Assembly (NCBI GenBank): GCA_018857735.1
Contig: JABMCL010003543.1
Span: 110,001-174,000 of the forward strand
Source of the DNA: Alviniconcha marisindica
Lineage: Eukaryota; Mollusca; Gastropoda; Provannidae
Direction of reading: 5' to 3'
DNA: 64,000 nucleotides
In this document: piece by piece, positions 33,701 through 44,702 of the stretch
Position numbering within the stretch: position 1 is the first letter of the stretch
How the letters are laid out: every line of letters begins with the position of its first letter
Notes under the pieces: model-generated
Seen by the model: the letters and a program-made list of their open reading frames with translations, nothing else
Database searches by the model: none
Told to the model about the DNA's origin: nothing
Made by a program: the position numbers and the translations under genes

Positions 33701-36251
33701 GTAATATATCTGATTGGTATTTTATTATCCACATCGTAATGGGTCAAAATTGCTGTTTGTCACGTTAGCCTCAGCAGCTGATGATGTCCCAGTCGCCAAT
33801 GATGATGGATGGAGAGACGTACAACTGTCTGCGTGAGGTTGACCTGGATGAAGGCATCAGCAGCATGGAGTCAGACGGCGCCCCAGACCCGGCACAGTAC
33901 GAGCAGAAGCTGGAGTTCTGCAGCACACCTTGCACGTAGGTACACTGTGCATGTAGGTACACCTTGTGCATTGCCGTCAGTACTGTTTGCTCTTGTGTCA
34001 AAGTGACCGTAGTTCTAGGTGTACCTCCTTCCTTTTGATCTAGGTGCACACAGCCAGAGGTACCTCTTTTCTCTGTATCTAGATCGCTAGGTTGCCATAG
34101 CTACCCTTTGCTCTTGCATGGAAGTGCCCATAGTTCTAGGTTCCCCTTTCCCCTCGCAATTTGGTGCACATAGCCATAGGTACCCCTTTGCTCTGCATTT
34201 AGCAAGGTTGCCATAAGCGCTTGTGCAGAATCAACACAAGGGAGTTAATTAGTGCATGAAAGATGTCACACAAGCACAACAACAAAGACCTAAGTTGCCT
34301 ACAGTATCTCACCTGGCATGCGTGCAAATACGAGGGACCAGAGGTACATCCATAGGTGACTCAGGTCTTTGTTGTACTTGTATGACATCTTTCGAGCGCT
34401 AATTAACTCCCTTGTGCATCGATTCTGCCGCAGATACCCTTTGGTCTTGTGTCAAGGTGCCCATGGCTCTAGGTACCCCTTTCCTTTATTTAGATGCACA
34501 CAGCCGGAGGTAGCTAGGTTGCCATAGATGCCCGTTACTCTTGCGTTCAGGTGCCCATAGTTCTAGGTACCCCTTACCCCTCTCATCTAGGCGACCATAG
34601 CCATAGATACCCCTTTCCTTTATATCTAGCAGAGTTTGTTTTTGTTTTTTAAAAGTTGGGGTGGGGGGCAGGGGGGAACTGAGGTGCCATTTTTCAGGCC
34701 TGGAAGGTTTGGAGAGTCTGGCATTTCGGCCAGGGTCTTGGAAAGTCTGGGGATTCTGTGAAAACTGGTCAACAGATAATCTGCAGAAATGAGAAGGAGG
34801 ATTCAGGAAAAGATGGGATATAACTGAAAAATACGCAATTTGTGTGAGTTGAAATCACTCCTGGGCTGGGTTACAGTCATCTGCTATGTGTATCAACTTG
34901 CCATTTTTCCATGTAAAGAGCCACCATGGCAGTTAGTGGTTGCAGTGTTATCTGACAGTGTAAAAAGTCTTTTTTTTTTAAAAGGTTCAAATTAAGCCAC
35001 TTGGCCCCAGACCGGCCGCTGCCCTTTCCCTACAAAATCCCATGCGAAGGGAAGTAACGGTGTCAAATGATCGCAGGATCCAACTTTAAAAATCAATAAT
35101 AAACACCAAACAAAAGTTTCAGCTCACTTCGTATTTTTCCCAGTTTGCGAATACAGTGTTCTTGTATACCCAAAAGGCTGATTTTTTTCTCTAAAAAATA
35201 AAAGCATTAAAAAGAAAATCCCAAGTCAGAAATGTCGCATCTGAATGTCAGGTTTTTGGGTGCCTATGGGGTAACCAACTGCAAAATTTCCAGTTTGAAT
35301 CTCCAAAGATGAAGCTCTGTGAGTTTGTTAGGGTGCCGACAGTAAGTGACTGAGCCAAATTTGCAATTCAAATCTCACAGGATGAAGCTCCAACGCCATT
35401 GCGAACAGTAGGGGTTTTGTTTATTTTCATGCATCTATCGCGTGTCCATCTCGCAACTTTGAAAATTTACAGCATCTCTCAGACTCCACCAAACTTCAAA
35501 CAAAAGACATCGCCGGAAGTCATAAACAATAGCGGAAACTAGGCTACAAGTCTCGTGAGAATCCCATTCCTGTTTGCATAAGCCGAGATGCTAGTACGGA
35601 TCGTCTACTAGCCAGCCACTACCGGGCGGTCTGGGGTTGCACAGTAAGGCAAAAGAGTGGGCGGTCTGGGGCCAAGTGGGTTAAGTATAACTGAACAGAA
35701 CTTGGATGGGGAAAATGGTCTCTTCTTAAAGTTGGGAAATTTTAGAACTAAAAAGCCTGGGTGAACCCTGTCTAGATGCATCTTGCACATATCCACAGTT
35801 CCCCCTTTTTTGTGTGTCTAGATGCACTCTGCCATATGTACCGTTTTTCTTACATGCAAATGCTGAATCAGCTATCAGTTCCTGCTGTTTCTTTCTGTGG
35901 GGGGTGGGGGGAATCTTTGTGGATGCCCCTTTTCTTGGGGTTAGGTGCACCCTGCCATGCGTTTCACTTTCCTTACGAGAAAATGTTGAATCAGCTGACA
36001 GTTCCTGCTGTTTCTTTCTTCAAGGGTGTGTGGGGTGGTTTTGTGTGTGTGGATACCCCTTTTCTTGTGTTAGGCGCACCCTGCCATACATTGCCACTTT
36101 TCCCTATGTGCAAGTGTTGAATCAGCTGACAGTTCCCGTCGTTTCTTTCTTCAGGGGAGGCCTTCGCAGCCCCGACTCCAACATCATCCGTTGCGCGTGT
36201 AAACCTTGGGACCGAAGGTATTTTACGCCGTACGTCTCCGATTATTACTGA
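30746..36251 (+). CDS. Unrecognised protein of about 220 residues, divergent neighbour of tectonic
   Basis: I do not recognise the family. Coding exons: 30699-30871 (ATG at 30746 with A at -3, or 30719), 31751-31898, 33257-33382, 33769-33935, 36155-36251 (TGA). All are GT-AG. The start is MPLYSFLAGNGMAHPVE followed by a basic run (QRVKRKLW), then Met/Glu-rich text. Exon 3 is Pro-rich (PLPPRPATPP). Exon 4 is Met-rich, then acidic (REVDLDEGISSMESDG). The end is Cys-containing (IIRCACKPWDRRYFTPYVSD). No signal peptide or membrane segment is seen. The basic N-terminal patch and low-complexity middle suggest a small soluble, perhaps nuclear, protein; that is inference. Exon lengths sum to 3n+1: exon 2 carries one base too many for a single frame (see findings). 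Confidence 0.65.
31478..31527. repeat. 24-base copy of the tectonic start region, abutting a 27-base perfect palindrome
   Basis: 31478-31501 is identical to 29737-29760, which spans two in-frame tectonic ATGs. It runs straight into AGTTTAAGTATTA-ATAATACTTAAACT (31501-31527), a palindrome with 13-base arms. It lies in the intron before 31751. Confidence 0.8.
32075..32460 (-). mobile_element. tRNA-derived SINE (reverse orientation)
   Basis: Read on the minus strand the element begins GCAGGGATAGCTCAGTGGTT AGAGC (A box) and has GGGTTTGAATCC (B box) about 45 nt later, so the head is tRNA-like. The anticodon stem does not pair, so it is not a functional tRNA. A body of about 300 bp follows, ending near TATAAAAAGATAG. 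A related fragment is at 4640-4770. Confidence 0.75.
32996..33256 (+). repeat. 43-bp minisatellite carrying the splice acceptor of exon 3 of the unrecognised gene
   Basis: Units contain CTGCAGTTACCTTTCTGTTC AG then TTTGTCATTT. The AG of each copy ends at 33041, 33084, 33127, 33170, 33213 and 33256, an exact 43-base period. The last is the real acceptor before GCACACCTGCC. Another AG|GCACTGCC occurs at the left edge (32996). Confidence 0.85.
34000..34640 (+). repeat. Degenerate repeat derived from the exon 4 donor region
   Basis: Around the foldback element, segments such as GTTCTAGGTACCCCTTTCC, GGTGCACACAGCC and GTTGCCATAG recur with drift (33936-34190, 34435-34625). They begin at the donor GTAGGTACAC after 33935, where GTAGGTACAC recurs at 33952. 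A short-period array seeded at the exon edge is possible. Confidence 0.45.
34214..34432. mobile_element. Foldback element with both inverted arms
   Basis: The left arm (CTTGTGCAGAATCAACACAA, GGGAGTTAATTAG, AACAACAAAGACCTAAGTTG) is answered by the right arm in reverse complement (GACTCAGGTCTTTGTTGTAC, GCTAATTAACTCCCTTGTGC). Arms are about 95 bp around a short centre. There is no coding capacity. It lies in the last intron of the unrecognised gene. Confidence 0.75.
34996..35680. mobile_element. TTAA-flanked piggyBac-like MITE, 685 bp
   Basis: TTAA lies at 34992-34995 and 35681-35684. The left end GCCACTTGGCCCCAGACCG mirrors the right end CGGTCTGGGGCCAAGTGGG. TTAA target duplication is the piggyBac hallmark. 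No transposase frame is inside. Confidence 0.75.
35760..36150 (+). repeat. Tandem repeat (about 110 bp, three copies) ending at the last exon's acceptor
   Basis: GTTGAATCAGCTGACAGTTC then CTGCTGTTTCTTTCTTCA recurs three times (near 35870, 35985, 36115). The final copy supplies the acceptor TTTCTTTCTTCAG before 36155. Earlier copies end in TTTCTTTCTGTGG and TTTCTTTCTTCAAGG, so at least one keeps an AG. Confidence 0.7.
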
Positions 36252-38089
36252 GGTTCAGCCTTGCTGAGTGTGTACCTTTTTTTTTTTTTTTTTTTCAACA
36301 CAAACGCTTCCCCGGCTTTTGTCTGCTGCGAGGAAACTGTTGCAGACGATGGCGCACGTGTGTACCAAGTCTCGAGGGCAGTATGCTGCTTGAGTGCAAA
36401 AGAGCAAGCATCTGTTTTGCCCTGGACAGACTGGATGCGTATTTACTGTCAGTTTGACAGCAGGTAGTCGGTGGATGCTGTAACTGAGATCTCATTTTCA
36501 AAATGTGCATAGCGAAATTCATGGACACACGCTTTTATGCTTGTTTGATGTTTATGTTTGGTTGTGCACTTTGTTTTTATTGATGTTTTGCACAGGGAGG
36601 GAGCCTTTTTTTTTTTGGCAAGGAGAAAACAACAACAAACACTGAGGAGAAGATGAACTTTTGTTTGTTTGTGCTTTGTTTTAGCTGTAGTTATTTCAGT
36701 TTGTTCTCTGGAGTAGATCTGTGTAAACATGAACGATCGGGTGCTTTTAGATTTGCTCTTGGAAGCAACCCAATGAAACAACAGGTTGCATGATTGGTCA
36801 AGCATTTTTAGGGCCATTAATAGGCTTTCTCTGATTGGCTGATAAATAGCCCATGGTGAGCATCGGTACCTATTTTTGGTCAGTGTGTGTGTGTGTTTAA
36901 AATACACGTGCTCTGTCTAGGTAAGTGAAGTATAAATTGATAACACTTTATGCCAGTCTAACACAGAGCTCAGGAGCTGTGTGAAAGTCAAGGTGGCTGT
37001 CCTGGGCTCCTGTCCCTAATAAGCCTACGGTTTCTGTGGACGTAAAGCAACACATCAACAGCCAGTCTAAATTTGAACAGTGACTTTTAAAATACCTTCG
37101 CTTATATCAAATGGCAAAGGAGGAGCACTGATTTAAAAACAAAAAAAATGATACATCATTAGCATATTCATTGACTAACAAAAAATGGTCATGAATGGTT
37201 TTAAGTTATAAATAATAGAGCTGACATAAAGTGCAGAGTACAACAGGTTGGAAAAGGTGCTTTTTTCCGTTTAAATGGCATTTATATTTACACTGATCTG
37301 CCCTAGTAGTGTGAATTCATTCATCAGTGAAACACTTGTGTTTGTTCCATGAACAAATTTATACTGAATGTTGTAATGGAAAGATGTAATGGAAAGTAAA
37401 TGTAATGTGAATTACAGAGTGTGCAAAAAAAAAAGCTTCCACGTGCCCGGTGATATAATGGTAGCTTAAAAAAAGCTAAGACAGAATCATGATTTTAAAA
37501 TTATGTCTTTTTTTTTTGCAGCACAAATGATTTTTATTGCTAGCAAACTTTTCATCACCCATGATTTTAGCTGAAGTAAAAGAATTAGTGGATGATCTGT
37601 TTTAACTACTTTCATGGAGAACTTTTTTCAAGTTCTCAGTACTTGGAAATGGTGGTACTTTTTTTTTTCCTTCTCCTTCATGGACAACACCATTTTGCAT
37701 GAAGAATCATTAGCATGTGATTGTGCATCAGTTGTTTTACCTTGTGGGAATTCAACATCCATTTTCCACCCAGGTTACGTTTGATTTGCAGCTATCTGGA
37801 TGTTTTCTCAGCTGATTGCATTCCATTTCTTTTTGTTACAGTTCACCTTTTATCTCTTTATAACTGTTTTTATGAATGAAGAATATGTATTTGTGTGATG
37901 AGAAAGAATTTGGGATACTTTAACTTTTGAAGTCAATGTTAACTGTTTTAACCTTTACAGCACAAAGATAGTGATGCTCACTGCAGTAACTTGGATGTCT
38001 CATACTCAGATTAGTTGCCAAAGATTTGTTTGATTGAAAGAAAGAAGATCTTTGTTGTGTTTCAAGGCAGCTTCTGTGTACAAAGTGTA

Positions 38090-38300
38090 CTGTTAATATT
38101 GGTAGTGAATGAATCAGTTTCTGTGCACAAAATGCAGTGTTTACATTGGTAGTGAACGGGTCAGCTTTTTTGCACAAAATGCAGCATTAACATTGGTAGT
38201 GAACGGGTCAGCTTTTTTGCACAAAATGCAGCATTAACATTGGTAGTGAACTGGTCAGCTTCTGTGCGCAAAATGTAGTGTTAACATTGGTAGCGAATGG
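38090..38300 (+). repeat. Minisatellite, unit about 48-60 bp
   Basis: TTAACATTGGTAGTGAACGG followed by GTCAGCTTTTTTGCACAAAA recurs about five times. Confidence 0.8.
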
Positions 38301-39857
38301 GTCATTGTCAGGTCAGCTATGTCAACAACAACAACAAAAAGAAGAAGAAGAAAGTGTGTGGTGCTTAATATACAGCCTCAAATCAAAAGAAACAGAGAGG
38401 GGGACAGAACAATCAAGCGTATCGCATCAGGTTTACAGTGTAAAGAGGCATACATGCATACAGTGGAACTGTCTTGAAGGAACTCCTAGTCTTCTCAGAT
38501 TCGAATCAGAGGGGTAGTAACTCCTCGAGTGCTGGGGGGTGAAAAGAATATGATCTGCAGGAAAACGGAAACGAAATTGCGCTTTAAAGTACCATTGATT
38601 TAATACTGATTGCATAGGTTGTCAGTGTTGCTTGACACTTTTTTCATGCATTCTTTCCGGTGTTCTGCACTTTCCCACATTTTAGTTTGATGTTGCCAAG
38701 GCATCTGTGAAGTTATGGACAGCACACCAGAACCTCTTGGTTCTGCGTGCAGGTCACAGAAGAATATACATAGGGTTTCCATACTCATAGTTCAGGAGCT
38801 GTGTGAGAGTCGAGGTGGATGTCCTGGGCTGTCTGTCCTAATGAGCCTTCTGGTTTCTGTGGATGTAAAGCTATACTGAACCATGCTTCGGCATTGGTCA
38901 CAACTTGTTCCTAATATGTCAGCCGACATCTGAGGACATTAAGCATCACTTCATGGGTTTCCATACATGGAGCTTTTATTCAGTATTGTTTATCTCTGTG
39001 GAGTGAACGTTTGAGGACGCATTGCATTGTTCTAGAAAGGGGTGATCTATTGGGTTACTCCTGAGCTGTGTTTTTTTGAGGGGGGGGGGGGGTCACTATA
39101 CGTTTTGGTCACATTTCTGTAATATTAGCTGGTAGGCAAGAAAAATAATGCTACAGAAAAAGCATAACTAAAATAAAGTTTCACTGGAACTGAGAAGACT
39201 AGTTCCTTTAAGACCAGCTCCTTTAAGACAGTGTGATTGAAAATACCCCTACTGCTCTTTCTCATGAAGATCAAGCAAGTTGGCCTGAAATCGTATGGGG
39301 AAAAACTCAAACTCTTGTTCATCAGCAGTTTTGGTTTTAGGTCGAACTGTAGAAGAAGAAGAAAATAAGCAGGTAATTAATCGTTGAGGCGTTGTATTTA
39401 GATCTGGAAGACTGGAAGACCTTCAGCAGAGTCAATCTGATGGGAAGGGGGAAAAAAAAAAGGAAGAACAAAAAAGAAGAGAGAGTCCTACTCCCTGCGT
39501 AAACGGTAAAGAGTCTGCTGGGTGCATCAGTCCCTCCCTTTCCAGAGATGAATCCAATTTTTGGACCACGATGCTGAGCAGAGAGCAGTTTTGATTTCAT
39601 GATAATTTGGTTTGTTTTTGTGGGTGGTCAGAATGACGGAAGATGCTTCTGATAACTGGGTCAAGGGGAGTTAGGCTTGCCTGGCATCACGCTTACCAGC
39701 TCAATTCGTCCACAATGATCAGCTGTGATATCGACAGTAATAATATGAACATGATGTAACTCCCATGTCAAGAACCGTTGCGCACGCGTGTGTGTGTGTG
39801 TAACAAGGAGCTGCACTGACATGTTTCATTGTACAGTGACATGTTTCACTGTACATG

Positions 39858-39953
39858 ACATGCAACTCACAGCTGTTACCAAATGTGCACCAGTGTGCAA
39901 TGAAGCATGTCACTGTACATTGGTGCACATTTGGTAACAGCTGCGAGTTGCAC
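39858..39953. repeat. Inverted repeat, arms about 36 bp
   Basis: GCAACTCACAGCTGTTACCA AATGTGCACCA is answered by TGGTGCACATTTGGTAACAG CTGCGAGTTGC with a loop of about 25-30 bases. It would form a stable hairpin in single-stranded form. Confidence 0.8.
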
Positions 39954-40664
39954 AACATGTGGGCTGGACTGCTTGCTTTTTCATGTATCTGGGGAGATGC
40001 TTATTGTATGTGCTTGCCTCCACTTTATTGCAAAGTCAGGAAGGAAGCTTCCGTCATTTTATCTGGAATGCAGTGAGGTTTTGTGTTTGTGTGTGTGAGA
40101 GAGAGAGTGTGTGTGCATATAGGAGAGTGTGTGTGGGAGAGAGAGGGAGAGAGCATGTGTGTGTGTACCCTGATGGGAGGCTGTCTGATGTCTTTCACTG
40201 GTCTGGAATTTCAGCTCTGTTCTTTGATTCTACTTTTCTACCTGGCCTCCTTGTTACTCTGTCCAGTCCAGCTCCTTTCCCTTTCTCTGTCGTCTCCCTA
40301 TTCTGCTGTTGGCCCAGTTGTTCCATCTGCTTTCCTGAAATGTCTGACAGTTTGTTTCTTTTGAAAGGTAGCCCCCTGCTGGAGCAGCTAGATGATGCTT
40401 AATTGGTTGGTGGATGGCATTGGTATTAGCTGTTTTGCCATTTTGTGTGTTTAAAAAAAAGAGGACAATATTTGTTTAAATATTCCTCCCCCCCCCTTTT
40501 TTTTTCTTTCCCCGCTCCTGGTATTGAAATGTTGGATAAAATAGTCAACAAAGTCACAATACCAGGATCTCCTAGCTTTATGTGCTGTTGTGCACAAGGG
40601 CAATATCCTAGGGACTTTTATTTTTATTTTTAATATGAGTGTAATTGTCATGAATGTGTATTAA

Positions 40665-40886
40665 CCCATTCGCTGCCCCCAGGATATCATATGACGTCAC
40701 TGACAAAATGTTTTCCTTGTACTTAGAGAATGTCGTAAGACTTCACGCTTGACTAGTTTAAGTTTTCACATATTCTCACACCATACAGAGATCCCCAAGC
40801 AGATATCTTGGTCTGCTCTGGCTTTTCTGGAGAGTGATCTTGGAAAGCAACTGCATCAGTAATACAGCTTGTTGGCAGTGAAAGGG
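40665..40886. mobile_element. piggyBac-like MITE, 222 bp
   Basis: It is flanked by TTAA at 40661-40664 and 40887-40890. The ends CCCATTCGCTGCC and GGCAGTGAAAGGG are near-perfect inverted repeats starting with CCC, as in piggyBac. It has no coding frame. Confidence 0.82.
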
Positions 40887-42039
40887 TTAAGTACACATGT
40901 TCTGCTTGTGTATTTGGATTAAGTTTCTAAGTCAATCTTGGGTAAACTTTTGCACATGAGAAGTGTTTTAAAAGGCATATTCATTATTGACTTACGAGTG
41001 TGTTTGATGACCCTGTATGGTTGACAGCACATTAAAAATCCATTTACCAGGTCGCTGATTTTGCAACAGCCACAAGTCACATGTATGCCATGCACTTAAG
41101 ACTGAACTGCCTGTATTCCAGGGAGATTGCTTCCTTTTTACTGCAAATTTTAAGAAGGGGCCATCTGTCTTTTTATTTTAAATGTAATAGTGTCTTTTTT
41201 TGGTCTCAGCAGGCTTTGGTGTTGATAAATCAGATGGAACAATTGGTGATGGTTTGATACTAGCATTTCCAAGCCTTATATGCTTTAAAAAAACAACTTA
41301 CATGCTTCTTTGTTTTTTTAACAAAGTATTGAAGGGACTAATGCTTGGAAAATTTGGTTTGGATGTTTGCGGACGTATGGTTTGTTTTATGTCTGTGGGT
41401 GTATGGTTTGTTTCATGCTTGTGGATGATGTATAGTTTGTTTTATGTTTGTGTACGGATTGATTTTGTAGATGCTGTAACTATGAGAAGTTTTGAAATGG
41501 GCATTTGTTTAAGTCACAGTGTTTGATCTTTCTGAGATGACCCCTGTGCAATTGACGTTGACAGGACCTGGATGTTAAAGTCCACTTACTTGCTTGTGCT
41601 TTGGCAAGTTTGGTTAGATAAGAGCAATATTCTCTTTGCAATGCAGCTGCCTCTTTTGTCTTTTTTTTTTTTTTTTTTTTTAGCTGTGTGACTGCCACAG
41701 TGTATACTGTTTTCTCCAGGTGCTTGTCGCAAACTAGAGCAGAGCAGTTCAAACAAAAATGTTCATGACTACATGCTACCACACTGAATCTCACTAGTTT
41801 ATTAATGTTATACAGTTGTGAGTCTTTATGGGAATTTTGAGCCATATCAATAGCCGCATGTATTTGAAAACCACACAGAAAAAAAAATGAATATCTAGTG
41901 ATGTGTATCTTGTTGCCTGTTTGAGAGTTTTATGTCACTACACTGTGCATAAAAAATGTGGGTATATATATATATATATGTTATATACGAGTGCCATTGT
42001 TGTCGAGGATGTGACCTTTGCAGATTATATCTACTTTGT

Positions 42040-42105
42040 ATTAGGTGCATGCCGGGTGTTAGTTATTGCAGGTGATTCAGCTCTCTGTTGTCGAGTCCCT
42101 GCTGA
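42040..42105. mobile_element. Fragment of the dispersed foldback element
   Basis: GGTGCATGCCGGGTGTTAG, then GCAGGTGATTCAG and CTCTGTTGT, match a diverged arm. It lies just left of the TAA-flanked element. Confidence 0.45.
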
Positions 42106-42166
42106 AAGTGTGATGTTGACCGAGCTCTTTTAGTTTTTTTTGTTGTTGATTCTTTTTACAATCTAA

Positions 42167-42774
42167 AGCCTGTTCTTAATTGGGCGAATGTTTGTTCGCG
42201 AACCTAGTTGGAAGTATTCGGCGAACCTATTTGGTTCTTAATTGAGCAAACTTTTCTTCGCGAACCCAGTTGGAAGTATTCGGCGAACTGCGACGAAGCT
42301 ATATTCGGGGTCCAAAAAGCTTCGCTCAACATGTTCTGGGAACATTCCCCTATTCGACGAACATTGCCTCTGATTGGCTGAGAGCAGAGCTCTCCTGTGG
42401 ATGAAGAAGAAATAAAAAAAATGGATGACGGTGTCGCTGGGTTCTTCACTCGCTTGGAGGGAATTTGTTGACTTGTGGGAGGCACAGCCTTGTCTCAGGG
42501 ACCCAGAATGAGATAGTAGTTAGTTGAATTACCCTATGAGGGATGATTAAAGTATATTGATTTGACGAGCCTACATTTTCGATCATGCTGTCTACCGCAA
42601 GTTTGGGCCGAAGTTTGCATCTCATTACAAGCCAGTTGAGAACGAAGTAAAGTTCGTCGAACTGTCCAAACCATGTTCGGCGAACTAAAAGTTCAATTAA
42701 GAAACGAACAATAGTTCGTTGAACTGTCCGAAGTATGTTTGGCAAACAAACATTCACCCAGTTAAGAACGGGCT
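42167..42774. mobile_element. TAA-flanked DNA transposon relic with inverted ends, 608 bp (Harbinger-like)
   Basis: TAA sits on both sides (42164-42166 and 42775-42777). The ends AGCCTGTTCTTAATTGGGCG and, reversed, AGCCCGTTCTTAACTGGGTG extend about 35 bp (to GAATGTTTGTTYGC). Subterminal GTTCGCGAAC and GTTCGGCGAAC motifs repeat on both flanks. A 3-bp TWA target duplication is typical of PIF/Harbinger. No transposase is present. Confidence 0.75.
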
Positions 42775-42777
42775 TAA

Positions 42778-44325
42778 AGGACATAGAATCCTGGTCTCCT
42801 GTGTTAGAAAACAAGATTCTGGTCTCTGTGTTAGTCAGTTATTTTTTGTTTGTTTTTAACAGGTTGCTTGTTGCGTTTGTTTGTTTTTTCCCTTGACAGG
42901 TCACTGTTGCTTTGTTCTTCATGACATTTAAGGAGGTAACAGACCAACAACGAGCTTTAAAGTTACATCTTGATCAGCCTTACCCCCTGTCACCGTGCTT
43001 GTGGCAATGATTGTAATTGTTCATTTATGAGGATTTGTTGAAATTTCACATGCTGTGTACTGAAACTTGAGGCCGTGTTATCCGTATGCGTCGGCCCTGA
43101 TAAACTAGTTGCAGTGTAACGAGCAGTGCGACAGTGATTGTATCATTTTTTTTCACGAGAGTTCATTGAATTTCACATGCTGCGTACTGAAATTCAAGGT
43201 GGTGTTATTCACCAGCCCCATACTCGAAAAACTGGCGTATCTGGGTGTGTTATATAAAATGTCAGCTGTAAACTGACGGTGATTGTAGTTGTTCATTCAT
43301 GAGAGTTCATTGTCATTTCACACGCTGCATATTGAAACTGGAGGTGATGCTGTTCATTTCACGCCAGCCCCGATAAACTGGCACGGTCACGGTGTCTTAT
43401 CAAATGTCGACAACACAGCGACAGAGAATGGTGCTATTTTTCTCTCTGTTTTCGTCATCCCTTTTTGACAGTAGTCTTTCATGCTGGCAGGGAGGTTTTA
43501 CTGCCTTTTATCACCATTTTGTCTGCATGGTTTGTAAGTGTACACGGCTTGTCTATACATTCACCAAGGTTTATAAATACAACAACAACTCCTGTACGCT
43601 GGCCTTAAAAAAAATCACCACAGTGCCGCATCAGGCACCTAGCTGCAGCGTTCCAGTCAAAGGAGTGAATGTTGGTGGTACATCAAATTGCCCATGGATG
43701 CAAGTCGCTTGCAGTGGATGTGTAAAACAGTGACAGTGTTGTGGTCTTGCAGTGTAATTCAGCTGGTCGGATGGCAGAGTTTCCCACCCCTGCTTTTCAA
43801 CAAGGTCTTAAAAAGTTGTTTCAGTTTATGACGATGGCCAACAAATAATCTGCAGTAGGAGGATTCTGCAAAAATGGGAGGCCTAATGCTGGATGCTGAA
43901 AGGAAAATACAACATACATTTAACTTGAAACCACTTCTGGAGCTGCTTATATATAATACGAAAGAACAAACCCCAAGGTTGACAAAGTGTTATCTAACAG
44001 TGTAAAAGTGTTAACAAAATGTGTGTGTGTGAGCAAATGTGTGTGTGTGTGTGTGTGTGTGTGTGAGCAGTGACTTGGTCTGAAAAAAATGGTCTATGTG
44101 TGGGAAACATTTGGGAATTGTCAAGCAAAAATCCTGTATGAACTTTGGTTCTGTGCATGTGATGGGTACCACTGTACTTTGCAATAATTCACAGAAAATT
44201 GCAATGGGACTGCCAGCTCACTTCCTCATTATTCTTTGAGCAACAGACCACCAACAAAACGACCAGTCCGTTCCAGCGGTTGCGTCACATGATGTCCATG
44301 GGAAAGTGTTTCCCTGTCTGCCAGA
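42778..44325. other. Intergenic, no gene seen
   Basis: Weak repeats of about 130 bp (GAGTTCATTG, TTTCACATGCTG, ACTGAAA) occur at 43020-43400, and (GT)n at 44025-44070. The 113-codon plus frame at 43392-43733 has no recognisable domain, splice context or partner exon. Confidence 0.45.
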
Positions 44326-44327
44326 AG

Positions 44328-44702
44328 GACATCATAGGATGATATCCTGCTTGAATTTTCACTGTTCAGGCATACTCAGAAAAGGGGCTAAGGCATCATA
44401 GGATGATATACTGCTTGAATTTTCACTGTTAAGGCGTGCTCAAAAAAGGGGCTAAGGCATCATAGGATGATATCCTGCTTGAATTTTCACTGTTCAGGCA
44501 TGCTCAAAAAAGGGGCTAAGTTCTCGAAAGTGCATGATTTTGGTTGGCCTGACCTGTCTGTGAAACCACGCTCAGAAAAGGGGCCAAGTTCGAGAAAACG
44601 TATGATTCTGGATGGCCTAACCCCTCTGCAAAACCACGCTCCAAAAAAGGGGCCAAGTTTGAGAAAACGTATGATTCTGGATGGCCTAACCTGTGTGTGA
44701 CT
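44328..44702 (+). repeat. Two adjoining tandem repeats (about 64 bp, then about 72 bp)
   Basis: GGATGATATCCTGCTTGAAT followed by TTTCACTGTT occurs three times. GAGAAAACGTATGATTCTGG then ATGGCCTAAC with AAAAGGGGCCAAGTT occurs three times. They share the AAAAGGGGC element, which suggests one seeded the other. Confidence 0.8.

Larger units (their letters stand above)
36252..40660. other. Intergenic or 3' UTR; repeats only
   Basis: No supported gene. It contains T tracts, repeat R copies at 36965-37060 and 38785-38885, a roughly 48-bp minisatellite at 38090-38300, a G tract near 39079-39092, a hairpin at 39858-39953 and GT/GA tracts near 40085-40170. The 3' UTR of the unrecognised gene begins at 36252. 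Confidence 0.5.

Noticed and set aside
41200..41526. 108-codon plus-strand frame
   Set aside because: Repeated Phe/Cys/Met text from TGTTTTATG-type low-complexity DNA; no domain or splice support.
43392..43733. 113-codon plus-strand frame
   Set aside because: No recognised motif, composition or exon partners; length is within chance for AT-balanced intergenic DNA.
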